A DNA stretch of 64,000 bases from Bacillota bacterium (GTDB lineage Bacteria > Bacillota > UBA994 > UBA5500): NCBI GenBank assembly GCA_029781045.1, contig JAKOXL010000007.1:62001-126000 (forward strand). Reading direction: 5' to 3'. Every line of letters begins with the position of its first letter. Position 1 is the stretch's first letter. Under the pieces are notes generated by a model. It did no database searches. It was given only the letters and a program-made list of their open reading frames with translations, and was not told the DNA's origin. Position numbers and translations under genes: made by a program. Below are positions 16,638 to 24,831 of the stretch, in pieces.

Positions 16638-17906
16638 ATGCAGTTCAACCCAGCCCTCGTAGCAACAACTGTTTTCCTGCTTGCCTATTTCCTACTCATT
16701 ATCAAGGCCGCCCGCCCTATATACGTTACAACGGCGGCTGCCCTACTCTTGATCTTCACAGGAGCCATCACCGGTGAGCAGGCACTTGGAGCCATCAATT
16801 ATAACGTCTTGGGCATCGTAGGCGGCATGATGATCTTAGCCGAACTATTTGTCCGCTCCGAAGCTCCCGGATTCTTTGCCGGGCTGTTAGTTGGAAAAGT
16901 ACGTACAGCTACTGGGGTGTTGATAGTCATCAGCGCCTTTACTGGCATCGTATCAGCTTTCATCGATAACGTGGCCACTGTGCTTATAGTGGCACCCATT
17001 GCCTTTAGCATTGCCAAAAAGCTTAAGATCTCGCCAGTTCCCTTCCTTATTGGCATAGCCGTCTCTTCCAACCTTCAGGGCATGGCCACACTCATAGGTG
17101 ACGCTACCAGCGTTATTTTGGCCACTACAGCAGACTTGGACTTCCTAGACTTCTTCTGGTTGAAGGGCAAGCCGGGGATCTTTTTTGCCGTACAGTTGGG
17201 AGCCTCAGCCTCACTACTGGTGCTCTGGTTGCTGTTCCGCTCCTTGAACCGACCGGCCAATTATCGGGGAACTGGCTTGGTGGTGACCTGGGTACCAACT
17301 TTCCTGCTGGTTGCAGCCATACTAGCACTGGCCTTTAGTTCCCTCATTCCTAATCGCCCCGATTACCTGATAGCCGTTATCACCATTGCCTTTGGTATAC
17401 TTGGGCTACTGTGGAACGCCTTGCTAGGGCACTTGGAATTTGATTGGCGGGCACTAGACTGGGAAACGCTGGGCTTCCTTACGGGCGTCTTCATCTTGGT
17501 AGGAAGCCTTTCGGCCACCGGTGTCATCGAAACATTAGCCACTTATATTACCCAGTTAACCGGGGGCGATTTACTCATCACCTACTTGGTTCTGGTGTGG
17601 GCGTCGGTGCTGATATCGGCCTTTGTGGATAATATTCCCTATTCCTTAGCTATGTTACCTGTTGCCAAACAGATAGCCCTCACGATCGGATGCTCCCCAT
17701 ATCTGCTGATGTTTGGTCTGATGGTGGGAACCTCCCTCGGGGGCAACATCACTCCCATCGGCGCCTCCGCCAACGTGGTGGCCACGGGGCTGTTGCGCAA
17801 GCACGGATACGATGTTTCCTTCGCCGACTTTGTGAAAATAGGGCTGCCTTTTACTCTGGCAGCAGTACTTGCAGGTTCGGCCTTTATTTGGTTGGTTTGG
17901 GCCTAG
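16638..17906 (+). CDS. ArsB/NhaD/CitM-type ion transporter, predicted manganese-responsive
   Basis: A 422-aa integral membrane protein with about 11-12 helices and the two-fold repeat of the ion transporter superfamily. Each half contains a motif of the form AF(I/V)DN(V/I): SAFIDNVATVLIVAP near residue 110 and SAFVDNIPYSLAMLPV near residue 325. These are matched by glycine-rich loops SSNLQGMATLIGDATS and GTSLGGNITPIGASANV. Relatives move arsenite, Na+/H+ or citrate. The manganese-type riboswitch upstream argues instead for Mn2+ or another divalent cation efflux; that is inference from context. The ATG has GGTGAGGTG upstream, and the gene is monocistronic. Confidence 0.82.
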   Translation: MQFNPALVATTVFLLAYFLLIIKAARPIYVTTAAALLLIFTGAITGEQALGAINYNVLGIVGGMMILAELFVRSEAPGFFAGLLVGKVRTATGVLIVISAFTGIVSAFIDNVATVLIVAPIAFSIAKKLKISPVPFLIGIAVSSNLQGMATLIGDATSVILATTADLDFLDFFWLKGKPGIFFAVQLGASASLLVLWLLFRSLNRPANYRGTGLVVTWVPTFLLVAAILALAFSSLIPNRPDYLIAVITIAFGILGLLWNALLGHLEFDWRALDWETLGFLTGVFILVGSLSATGVIETLATYITQLTGGDLLITYLVLVWASVLISAFVDNIPYSLAMLPVAKQIALTIGCSPYLLMFGLMVGTSLGGNITPIGASANVVATGLLRKHGYDVSFADFVKIGLPFTLAAVLAGSAFIWLVWA

Positions 17907-18010
17907 TACAGAGCTCCAGTCGTCGCACTAAAACCCCAGGCATTCCCGCCTGACATTGCTGGCGCTGTTCTCTAGCACTCTAGTATGACCAGGGCCCTCT
18001 GGCGTAGAAC

Positions 18011-18042
18011 AAAAACGGGCTGTCATGCGACAGCCCGTTTTT
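18011..18042. terminator. Bidirectional terminator, perfect 14-bp stem
   Basis: AAAAACGGGCTGTC pairs perfectly with GACAGCCCGTTTTT around the loop ATGC. It serves the permease on the plus strand and the NYN gene (stop 4 nt away) on the minus strand. Confidence 0.88.
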
Positions 18043-18045
18043 CGA

Positions 18046-18852
18046 TTAGATGCCCGATAGTTGTAACGACATTTCTTGCTTACTGCCACCTAAGACCTTC
18101 TGCACTAGTTCATGTTCCGGATTAAGCTTGACAGCTGTGGTAGGGAACTCGGGCTTATATGGATTAGGCACCGAATAGGTTACTAGTATTTCTTCACTTA
18201 TGGCTTGGTTAATGAGGGCCTGCGGATCACCGAAGCCGGTCAGAAGACGGTTAATAAGCATTTTCAACCCGACAAAGGGTAGATTGCCCGACTGCAAGAC
18301 AGCCAAACGTTGAATGAGGGCGATCATCTCCGCCTCCCGTAAGGACAGGATTCTACTGGGGTTGATTCCTAAAAGCGACTCTATGTCGGTAAATGTGTCG
18401 CAGAACATGACCAAATCACTACTGGTTGTACGAGATACGCCTATTACACTTACGCGTTTATTACGGGTATGTAGCTTACGGATCAGTTGAATTAGGTCGC
18501 GATCACCGCAGACTAGCACGTAAGTATCAATATCATCACGGGTATACATGAGTTCCAGGGCATCTAGTGACAGTTCTATATCGGCCGCATTCTTACGCAC
18601 GCCTTCGGGAAAGGTTTTGGAGAATACATGACGGGGTTCTACGCTTCGCCGCTGCAAATCGGTCTGCAGCCCCTTAAACTCCGGCTGATCAAAGTCGGCG
18701 TAAGCCAACGCCAATACCACTTGCCCCTCCTTTTGAGCCTCCTGCTTTATCAAATCAATCAAGCACCCCGGTTGGAAAACCAACGTGTAGTTGTTCTTCA
18801 GACTCCAATAGACATTCTCGTAATCGATAAACAAAGCCACATTTTTGGCCAC
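18046..18852 (-). CDS. NYN-domain (LabA/DUF88-type) putative ribonuclease
   Basis: The N-terminal half (about 1-160) is a NYN/PIN-like domain with the expected acidic residues: FIDYENVYWS near residue 8, NAADIELSLDALEL near 88 and VCGDRDLIQLIRKL near 115. Members are RNA-cleaving or RNA-binding, but the target here is unknown. The C-terminal part (about 170-245) looks like a winged-helix or OST-HTH-type module. The start is GTG at 18852 with a poorly spaced GGAG. It is a single-gene unit. Confidence 0.82.
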   Translation of the reverse strand: MAKNVALFIDYENVYWSLKNNYTLVFQPGCLIDLIKQEAQKEGQVVLALAYADFDQPEFKGLQTDLQRRSVEPRHVFSKTFPEGVRKNAADIELSLDALELMYTRDDIDTYVLVCGDRDLIQLIRKLHTRNKRVSVIGVSRTTSSDLVMFCDTFTDIESLLGINPSRILSLREAEMIALIQRLAVLQSGNLPFVGLKMLINRLLTGFGDPQALINQAISEEILVTYSVPNPYKPEFPTTAVKLNPEHELVQKVLGGSKQEMSLQLSGI

Positions 18853-19105
18853 GGATCGAGCTTCAACTCCTTCCTGCGTATATTGGTGGTTTCCATGCCT
18901 AGCCTTCCCACTTTAGCGCGGAGCTATGTTTTCTCATCGCAGCGGTCGTTTTTTTGTTACAGGGACTTCCTTTTTGCGCACCTTCTGTTACAATATTGCT
19001 GGTTTGCGCATAAAGTTGTTTTTTCCAACCGACAGGAGACATCAGACTTTTCGGCTGGCATAGTGTATTATTCCTGTGAGTTTCCAGGAAAGAGGTCTGC
19101 CACAA

Positions 19106-20074
19106 ATGAACCGTGTTACTCTTTGGACCCGCAAATATAGCCTCTCTGCCCCACTAGTGTGGGCAATAGCTATTCTAGGCTTGGCTGCCTTGGTCTTTCT
19201 GCTCATCCTTGTACCTGCATATCTAGAGTTGACCGGACTGTCTTTTGCCTCCTTGTGGCGCTGGCTCGCAATCGGAGTCTATCTACTGGCCATGCTCCTG
19301 CTCTTCCTTAGCCCCATGCGAGCGGCCAACTCCGCAGCATCCAATCGGCGCATAGCAGAGGAACAAGAAGCCAATCGGCAGTCGTTAATCAGTACCATGG
19401 CGGCCGGCACCATCCATGAAATCCGCAGTCCTCTCACTGCCGCCCGTGGCTTTGTACAACTGATCAACAGCCTGGCCAGCAACGATGATCGCACCAAACA
19501 GTATAGTGAATATGCGCTGCTGGAAATGGATCGTATTGAGCAGCTCTTGCAGGAATACATGTTGCTGTCCAATGCGGTGGCTCCCAAATGCGAGCCCATA
19601 AATCTCTTGGATGCGGCTCACAATGCGTACCAGATGATGGAGGCAATTATGGCGGAACGCCATATCCGTCTACGTTTCGAAGGCTCACAACCGGCGTGTA
19701 TTCTGGGAGATCCCTTCTATTTGCAGCAAGTGCTCCAGCACCTACTGCTGAACGCGGCAGAGGCCACTCCCTCCAGAGGACAGGTATCCATTAAGCTGGA
19801 GATCACTGACCAGGAGGCAAGACTGGTAGTCAGCGATACGGGCGTGGGGATGAGCCAAGAAGCCCTTCTCCACTGCTTTGACCCTTTTTATAGCACTAAA
19901 GAGTCGGGAACCGGTCTGGGCTTGGCCATCTGCCAGCGTATGGTTACCGATATGCGGGGTCGTATAGAGGTTGACAGCCAACCCAACTTGGGCACCACTT
20001 TCACCCTAACTTTCCCCCTTTATCAAGAAGAAGGAGTACAAAAATGGGCAGGTAGCAAGTTTTTGACAACTTAG
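19106..20074 (+). CDS. Sensor histidine kinase of the sporulation-kinase type
   Basis: A 322-aa kinase with two N-terminal helices (about 20-45 and 52-72). The HisKA domain contains TIHEIRSPLTAARGFVQL, with the phospho-accepting His near residue 103, followed by HATPase_c: HLLLNAAEATP, DTGVGMSQEAL and GTGLGLAICQRMV. The HEIRxPLTAxxGFxQL pattern is that of Kin-type (KinB/KinD) phosphorelay kinases. No regulator gene is adjacent, so it is an orphan kinase, which fits a Spo0F/Spo0A phosphorelay. I start it at the ATG at 19106 with AGAGG 10 nt upstream; an upstream GTG at 19076 is possible. Confidence 0.82.
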   Translation: MNRVTLWTRKYSLSAPLVWAIAILGLAALVFLLILVPAYLELTGLSFASLWRWLAIGVYLLAMLLLFLSPMRAANSAASNRRIAEEQEANRQSLISTMAAGTIHEIRSPLTAARGFVQLINSLASNDDRTKQYSEYALLEMDRIEQLLQEYMLLSNAVAPKCEPINLLDAAHNAYQMMEAIMAERHIRLRFEGSQPACILGDPFYLQQVLQHLLLNAAEATPSRGQVSIKLEITDQEARLVVSDTGVGMSQEALLHCFDPFYSTKESGTGLGLAICQRMVTDMRGRIEVDSQPNLGTTFTLTFPLYQEEGVQKWAGSKFLTT

Positions 20075-20091
20075 GCTACGCGCCCTTTTCT

Positions 20092-21105
20092 TTAGCACTT
20101 ACATAAATGCAAGGTAATTTCTTGCCTATTATGCCAGAGATGCTGAGCATGACGAAGCTGCAAACTCTTGTCAAGCGAACCCAGCACCCTCTCAATAGTC
20201 GGCAAAGGCTTTCTGCCCATCAGCTTCACAGTCATGATCACTTGCCCGCCCACCTTTAGATTATCCACCAGCCCATTTACCAACCTAGTTGTGAACAGCG
20301 GGTCCCAACTCATGTCACACGTGATCAGATCAAACATATCCTTTGGCGACAACCGCAGATGTTTGACGTTGGTTTGCAGAAACTTGAGACCGGGAGTTCC
20401 AATCAAGCGCGAGTCAAGGCGGCCCGTATCGACGGCGACAACCTCTAAACCTCGAGCCAGTAGCTCCTGCGTCCAGCCTCCCGGCGCAGCCCCCAAGTCT
20501 AATGCTCTACCACCACGGGGAAGGATAATACCAAAACGGATGATGGCTTCCAACAGTTTGAACTTGGCCCGCGAAATATCTCCCTCATCCTTGCGAAAGT
20601 GAATCATTCCGCCAGTCCAGTCGGACAGATTGCGCTGTGCCCGATCCAATCCATAATAGACCTGCCTCTTGGCCTGAGTTACTGATATTACCCACTGAGG
20701 AGCCTTTATTACCGGTTCATAACCCCGCTGAGAGAGAAGTCGGTCACAAACGGCTTTCAGTTCCTTCCCCTGCCACTGCCATTCTGTGCTGAACGCTCTA
20801 GCTTGTATCGCCACTTTTGCGCCTTTAGGCACCCGATCTAAATCCACCTCTAAGCGCTCCACGATACTGGCAAATAGTTCCTGCTCATTGCTCACCGACC
20901 AACCAGAGGCCCCATGGATGTGGCGGACAAAGATGGGAGGCGTAGCAATCAGTTGATTGTGCACTCGCTCCTGATCCGCACCAGTAAGTAACCAGAACAC
21001 GGCCGGCCCCAACACTTCCTGCCGCAAGTGGGGAAAGACTCTCCTCACTTCTTCCATGGCGGTGCTCAAGAACTCTTCACTGGCGGTCACCACTATACCC
21101 TGCAC
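20092..21105 (-). CDS. RlmM-like rRNA 2'-O-ribose methyltransferase
   Basis: SAM-dependent methyltransferase with an N-terminal THUMP-like RNA-binding region (about 50-150) and a C-terminal RrmJ/FtsJ domain (about 180-335). The SAM site is ALDLGAAPGGWTQELLARG, followed by VVAVDTG. The catalytic K-D-K-E pattern is partly visible: Lys in FRKDEGDISRAKFKL, Asp in DLITCDMSWDP, Lys in VIMTVKLMG. RlmM modifies C2498 of 23S rRNA in E. coli; the exact target here is inferred. The start is GTG with GGGAGGTG upstream. Confidence 0.8.
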   Translation of the reverse strand: MQGIVVTASEEFLSTAMEEVRRVFPHLRQEVLGPAVFWLLTGADQERVHNQLIATPPIFVRHIHGASGWSVSNEQELFASIVERLEVDLDRVPKGAKVAIQARAFSTEWQWQGKELKAVCDRLLSQRGYEPVIKAPQWVISVTQAKRQVYYGLDRAQRNLSDWTGGMIHFRKDEGDISRAKFKLLEAIIRFGIILPRGGRALDLGAAPGGWTQELLARGLEVVAVDTGRLDSRLIGTPGLKFLQTNVKHLRLSPKDMFDLITCDMSWDPLFTTRLVNGLVDNLKVGGQVIMTVKLMGRKPLPTIERVLGSLDKSLQLRHAQHLWHNRQEITLHLCKC

Positions 21106-21301
21106 GTCCGCACCTCCCTTTACTCCATTTAATCTTAGCTTGCGGATCCAATCCTAGTCAAACTACTTGTCGTAGCTCCCTTTGTGGATAGATTTAGTAA
21201 GCAATTAACCCCCAGCAGGCAAAACGGCTCAAAGAGGAGGCTGAGCTCTAGTCTTGGTACCAAGAAAGCGATCCGTGGCTAAACCACTGTCCTCGCCCAT
21301 A

Positions 21302-21333
21302 AAAATGGGACCGTCTTGCGACAGTCCCATTTT
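21302..21333 (-). terminator. Terminator of the amidase gene
   Basis: AAAATGGGACCGTC pairs with GACAGTCCCATTTT (one C/A mismatch) around the loop TTGC, directly after the amidase stop. It is a member of the GCGACAG hairpin set. Confidence 0.82.
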
Positions 21334-21335
21334 GT

Positions 21336-22058
21336 TCACTTCTGGCTGGATATCAGGCGAACCAAACGCTGCTTCTCATCCCAAACCACCATAAGACCCA
21401 GGGCCTCGGCCAAAGCGCGGACCGGCGCATAAGTGATATCTCCAATCAGCCTGCCGGTAACGGGTTGCAGTTCTCCGTCCAGCAGAACAGGAATCACGTC
21501 GGGAATCTGGGGGCCGGCGAAGGCTTTGATGCCATCGGCAAGAGCTATGGCTATCAGCTGACGGAATTCAGGGGTCTTGAGCAACGCCTCTTCCGTGGGA
21601 TTCGTATGAAAACCGCATTCCACCAAGACGGAGGGCATTCTTGCTTCACGAATGACGTAGTAGTAATCGCGTCCATCAGCCAGCACCCGTGTCCTTACTC
21701 CCCGACTGGGCCGTCCCACGTTACGCAGAGCCTGCTCAATGGCCACCGCCAGATTGCGGCTCTGATCATCGCGGACGGAGCAAAAGACGGTACAGCCATG
21801 GGCCCGCGGGTCCGAATAGGCATCGGTATGAATACTGATAAAAATATCGGCATCCTGCGCAACTGCATAGGCCATGCGTGCGGGCAAAGACACAGTAGTA
21901 TCATGATCGCGCGTCATAACCACCTGCAGCCCAGAACTTTGCAGCAATGTGCGGGTGCGTAAGGCAATATCCAACACTCCATCGGCCTCCACGTAGCCGG
22001 TAGGACCCCGATTGGACCGGTCGTTGCCACCATGCCCCGGATCAAGACAAATACGCAT
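21336..22058 (-). CDS. N-acetylmuramoyl-L-alanine amidase without signal peptide
   Basis: A zinc amidase (Amidase_3) that cleaves the amide between MurNAc and the peptide stem. The 241-aa protein starts directly with the domain: LDPGHGG (zinc His9), a second zinc site SIHTDAYSD, and the catalytic Glu in VLVECGFHTNP. The C-terminal ~50 residues (ITYAPVRALAEALGLMVVWDE) resemble a copper-amine-oxidase-N-like stalk domain. The chosen ATG has GGGGG upstream. No signal peptide is present, as in CwlC-type enzymes that lyse the mother cell; the role is inference. The small membrane gene next to it suggests an export partner. Confidence 0.85.
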   Translation of the reverse strand: MRICLDPGHGGNDRSNRGPTGYVEADGVLDIALRTRTLLQSSGLQVVMTRDHDTTVSLPARMAYAVAQDADIFISIHTDAYSDPRAHGCTVFCSVRDDQSRNLAVAIEQALRNVGRPSRGVRTRVLADGRDYYYVIREARMPSVLVECGFHTNPTEEALLKTPEFRQLIAIALADGIKAFAGPQIPDVIPVLLDGELQPVTGRLIGDITYAPVRALAEALGLMVVWDEKQRLVRLISSQK

Positions 22059-22134
22059 AGAACTACCCCCTTTCTTGGTTAAGGATAGCCCCAAGCAAAG
22101 TCCACTGCAAAAACCCAGTTAATATGAAGTGCAA

Positions 22135-22452
22135 CTAATGCCCGTTACGATGGTTGGTCTTGGCAGCGTTAATCCAGCCCAGAATGTCATGGATCATAGT
22201 GGAACCCCCTACCATAAAGATGGCCGATAAAACCGGGCCTACTGCCGGCCAAGCGAAGTCTACGCCAACAATCTGGAAGAAGTCCAGGCCCGATCCGGAG
22301 GCCAGAACTAGCGCAAAGAGGAAGGACAGGAGGACTGGCACATCCACCCCCAGCACCTGCTTCTTGTCAATTCTAGGCACAAAAGTCAGCATTAACTCCA
22401 CTACACGCTCCACCGTAAAAGCGAGAAACAACCAGAGTGTAATCATATCCAT
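22135..22452 (-). CDS. Small membrane protein, possibly holin-like
   Basis: A 105-aa protein with about three hydrophobic segments (near 4-24, 40-58 and 68-90) and a short polar tail (AAKTNHRNGH). I do not recognise a family. It is followed 76 nt later by a signal-less amidase, the arrangement of holin/endolysin pairs, so a role in letting the amidase cross the membrane is possible but unproven. The ribosome binding site AAGGAGGTT lies 8 nt before the ATG and is the 3' arm of a strong hairpin. Confidence 0.7.
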   Translation of the reverse strand: MDMITLWLFLAFTVERVVELMLTFVPRIDKKQVLGVDVPVLLSFLFALVLASGSGLDFFQIVGVDFAWPAVGPVLSAIFMVGGSTMIHDILGWINAAKTNHRNGH

Positions 22453-22458
22453 ACGAAC

Positions 22459-22513
22459 AACCTCCTTCCTGCAGTACCGGATGCTATATCAGCATATTGC
22501 AGGCAAGGAGGTT
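22459..22513 (-). promoter_or_regulatory. Hairpin that covers the ribosome binding site of the small membrane gene
   Basis: On the minus strand AACCTCCTT (22513-22505) pairs with AAGGAGGTT (22467-22459), with further pairing CTGCA/TGCAG and an inner ATGCT/AGCAT. The 3' arm is the ribosome binding site of the gene starting at 22452. No T run follows, so masking of translation is more likely than termination. Confidence 0.65.
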
Positions 22514-22527
22514 TTGTGCAAACACTA

Positions 22528-23889
22528 CTATTCCAGTTTGGTCAAATCCACCTTCTCCAGATTAGGGTTCTCGTTAGCTCTGCGCCCAGCTTTAGACAGA
22601 AGATACCAGACTCCACCGATATTAACCCGCACAATATCGGCAGTAAAATCGTTATTCGTCCCGGTGGCCCGGCTATTCTCTAGCAGGGCGGAACCCACAC
22701 CATAGATATCTACTGGCACTGCCAACTCCTCAAACTCGCGAATCCGTTTGGCATCAAAACCACCGGTGGCCACTATCTTCACATCCTGGCACCAGGCGGC
22801 TGCCACAGCTTCCGCTTCCGTCGGCAAGGACCAAGAAGTATAGGCCTGATCAATAGCTCGACGTACCAACCAGACTAAGCGCGGGTTCACACCACAATCT
22901 AGTTCCCGTTTCCCAAGAGGGGCCACCGAGACATCCCGCATGTTGCTAGAGGTATCAAGACGAACACCAGCCAGCTTATACTTTTGAGCCTCCGTATAAT
23001 CGCCGGCCGCAAAGTATTCCCAATAGCGTTTGAACATACGCTCCATCACTCGCAGGGTATCGCCCACACAGTCATTGTGAAAGTCAACCAGCGCAATCCG
23101 CGGAACGGAGACGGGTAAAATACGACTAAACTCCAGCATAGCAGCCGCCGCATCACCCAAGAAACACGCGATGGTGGCATGGGCCATAGTTCCGTTACCG
23201 CTTCCTCCCCACCAGCCGGCTTGATCATATGTAGAGACAAGTACTTGCGAGTTGGCTCCATACTTGGCGTTGTAGGCTTGCACCGCCAATGAATAGGCAT
23301 ATCCATGTAAAGCTTGTATTTTGTAGTGGGCAAAACGGGCAGGGAAAAAGAGGACGTCTTTACCGCCGGCAGCTTCCAACACCTCATACACATTGGTGGC
23401 TACCCGCGTAGTCTCGGTTAGAGTCCCTAAGATGGGGGTTTCCAGAATGGCAAAATCTCGGTATCTGCCGCGAATCTTGATCACCGGCTGCACCCGCAAG
23501 GAGTCACCGCCATAATAGGCGAAGGTGCCGTCCTGAACCGCTTCTACTTCCAGCTGATCGGCCGTGTTTACGAAAGTGCCATCGGGAGCAAAATAGCCGG
23601 TACAGCTCTGCAAAATGGCCAGCGCCTCATCGACACCGGCGACTAGGGAATAGGGCTGGCGCCGAGTAAAAATCTGCATCTCGACTACTAAATCACCGTT
23701 ATTTACATCTTGTACTACCGAATGGGGCAACTGGCTCTCGCCTTGAAAGGTGTGGCCCTCACTGGCTAGGGTTTGCAGAACCTTTACCGTATTGGCGAAG
23801 TAAACGTCCGAATACCAGCCCTTACGCATACGTTCCGCATCAATTTGAAAAATGGCAGGACTAAGGCGCTTGCCAGAAAAGACACTCAT
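22528..23889 (-). CDS. pncB: Nicotinate phosphoribosyltransferase
   Basis: Converts nicotinate and PRPP to nicotinate mononucleotide in the NAD salvage pathway. The 453 residues carry the family segments MRKGWYSDVYF near residue 21, LGTLTETTRVATNVYEV, FFPARFAHYKIQALHG, and the phosphoribosyl-binding stretches LVDFHNDCVGDTL, RLDTSSNMRD and IVATGGFDAKRIREFE. The GVGSALLE segment near the end completes the phosphate site. It belongs to the archaeal/Firmicutes type rather than the E. coli type. The start is ATG with AAGGAGG. Assigned from family motifs. Confidence 0.86.
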   Translation of the reverse strand: MSVFSGKRLSPAIFQIDAERMRKGWYSDVYFANTVKVLQTLASEGHTFQGESQLPHSVVQDVNNGDLVVEMQIFTRRQPYSLVAGVDEALAILQSCTGYFAPDGTFVNTADQLEVEAVQDGTFAYYGGDSLRVQPVIKIRGRYRDFAILETPILGTLTETTRVATNVYEVLEAAGGKDVLFFPARFAHYKIQALHGYAYSLAVQAYNAKYGANSQVLVSTYDQAGWWGGSGNGTMAHATIACFLGDAAAAMLEFSRILPVSVPRIALVDFHNDCVGDTLRVMERMFKRYWEYFAAGDYTEAQKYKLAGVRLDTSSNMRDVSVAPLGKRELDCGVNPRLVWLVRRAIDQAYTSWSLPTEAEAVAAAWCQDVKIVATGGFDAKRIREFEELAVPVDIYGVGSALLENSRATGTNNDFTADIVRVNIGGVWYLLSKAGRRANENPNLEKVDLTKLE

Positions 23890-23933
23890 ATCATCGTTCC
23901 TCCTTAGAATAAGCTTGTACTATTTCCAGATGC

Positions 23934-23962
23934 AAAAAACCGCACACTACAACTGTGTGCGG
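23934..23962 (-). terminator. Terminator of the tRNA-Leu pair
   Basis: CCGCACAC pairs with GTGTGCGG, followed on the minus strand by six T. It lies directly after the second tRNA. Confidence 0.88.
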
Positions 23963-23973
23963 ATGCTTTACCC

Positions 23974-24056
23974 TGGTGTCGGAGGGGGGACTTGAACCCC
24001 CACGGTTGCCCATACGCCCCTCAAACGTACGCGTCTGCCAGTTCCGCCACTCCGAC
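23974..24056 (-). tRNA. tRNA-Leu (anticodon GAG)
   Basis: Acceptor GTCGGAG pairs with CTCCGAC. The D-loop GGAACTGGCAGACGC is typical of type II leucine tRNAs. The anticodon stem TACGT/GCGTA encloses TTGAGGG (anticodon GAG). A long variable arm and GGTTCAAGTCC T-loop follow. CCA is encoded (23974-23976). Confidence 0.93.
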
Positions 24057-24081
24057 ATAAAGTCTTGTTATTTGATAATTA

Positions 24082-24168
24082 TGGTGCCGAAGGCGGGATT
24101 CGAACCCGCACGAGCGTTCACTCACTGCGCCCTGAACACAGCGTGTCTGCCAGTTCCACCACTTCGGC
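24082..24168 (-). tRNA. tRNA-Leu (anticodon CAG)
   Basis: Acceptor GCCGAAG pairs with CTTCGGC. The anticodon stem CTGTG/CGCAG encloses TTCAGGG (anticodon CAG). A long variable arm and a GGTTCGAATCC T-loop are present, and CCA is encoded. It is the first gene of a two-tRNA unit, 25 nt before the next tRNA. Confidence 0.94.
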
Positions 24169-24189
24169 AAGCCACATGTCACGTTTATT

Positions 24190-24218
24190 ATCTTAAGCTC
24201 TTGGCGCTAAAATGTCAA
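24190..24218 (-). promoter_or_regulatory. Sigma-A promoter of the tRNA-Leu pair
   Basis: TTGACA (24218-24213), a 17-nt spacer and TAAGAT (24195-24190) on the minus strand, about 20 nt before the first tRNA. Confidence 0.72.
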
Positions 24219-24225
24219 GCTGCTT

Positions 24226-24810
24226 TTAGTCAGTGAATGACCAATCATAAATGCGATCATAGATCTGTCGCTGAGCCTGAACTTTCAACACATAACGCCG
24301 CGTTTCACCAAAGGGAATGGACTCGATATGCTCTTCACTACCATCCCATACTCCGCTTTCCAACCAGGTTTTGACGTTTCCTCGTCCCCCATTATAGGCG
24401 GCCAGAGCCAAGATCTCGTTGTTATCGAACTGTGTCAGCAAATCGGCTAAGTAGCTGACACCTAGACGGATATTGACTTCTGGCGAGAAGAGATCCTCTT
24501 CTTGTACCGCGCCTTGTCCAGTCTTCTCTGCAATCCACTGGGCCGTCGCTGGCATTAATTGCATCAAACCTCTGGCTCCTTTGCGAGAAACGGCATCGGC
24601 ACGCCAGCGACTCTCCACGTTTATCATGGCCGCCACTAAACTGGGATCCAGCTGTGCCCGACTTGCTTCTTGAACAATGATATGTCGATAAGCTAAAGGA
24701 TAAAGCCAGCGCCAGGGATAAGGTGTCAAAGCAAAAGCAAAGAACAAAATGATAAAAACAGCGCTAATAGCTACTAGACGCCGCAGGGCTCTAGTTAGAA
24801 AGAATAACAT
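24226..24810 (-). CDS. Soluble-type lytic transglycosylase with membrane anchor
   Basis: An SLT-domain enzyme that cleaves glycan strands of peptidoglycan. One N-terminal helix (ISAVFIILFFAFALTPYPW) anchors or exports it. The catalytic domain (about 55-180) shows the catalytic Glu in MINVESRWRADAVS, then GARGLMQLMPATA and ILALAAYNGGRGNV. At 194 aa it resembles the SleB/YjbJ-sized SLT proteins of Bacillota. The ATG has AAGGAG. It follows coaE by 21 nt and is probably in the polA-mutM-ytaF-coaE operon. Confidence 0.88.
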   Translation of the reverse strand: MLFFLTRALRRLVAISAVFIILFFAFALTPYPWRWLYPLAYRHIIVQEASRAQLDPSLVAAMINVESRWRADAVSRKGARGLMQLMPATAQWIAEKTGQGAVQEEDLFSPEVNIRLGVSYLADLLTQFDNNEILALAAYNGGRGNVKTWLESGVWDGSEEHIESIPFGETRRYVLKVQAQRQIYDRIYDWSFTD

Positions 24811-24831
24811 AGCAGTACTCCTTATTCTTAG

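Noticed and set aside
18628-19140. 170-codon plus-strand frame opposite the NYN gene
   Set aside because: It runs antisense to a gene with clear NYN motifs and has no family-like sequence.
23955-24236. Plus-strand frame of 93 codons over the two tRNA-Leu genes
   Set aside because: It is the antisense of two well-formed tRNAs; SEGGLEPP- and GFEPAR-like peptides are a known artefact of tRNA genes.
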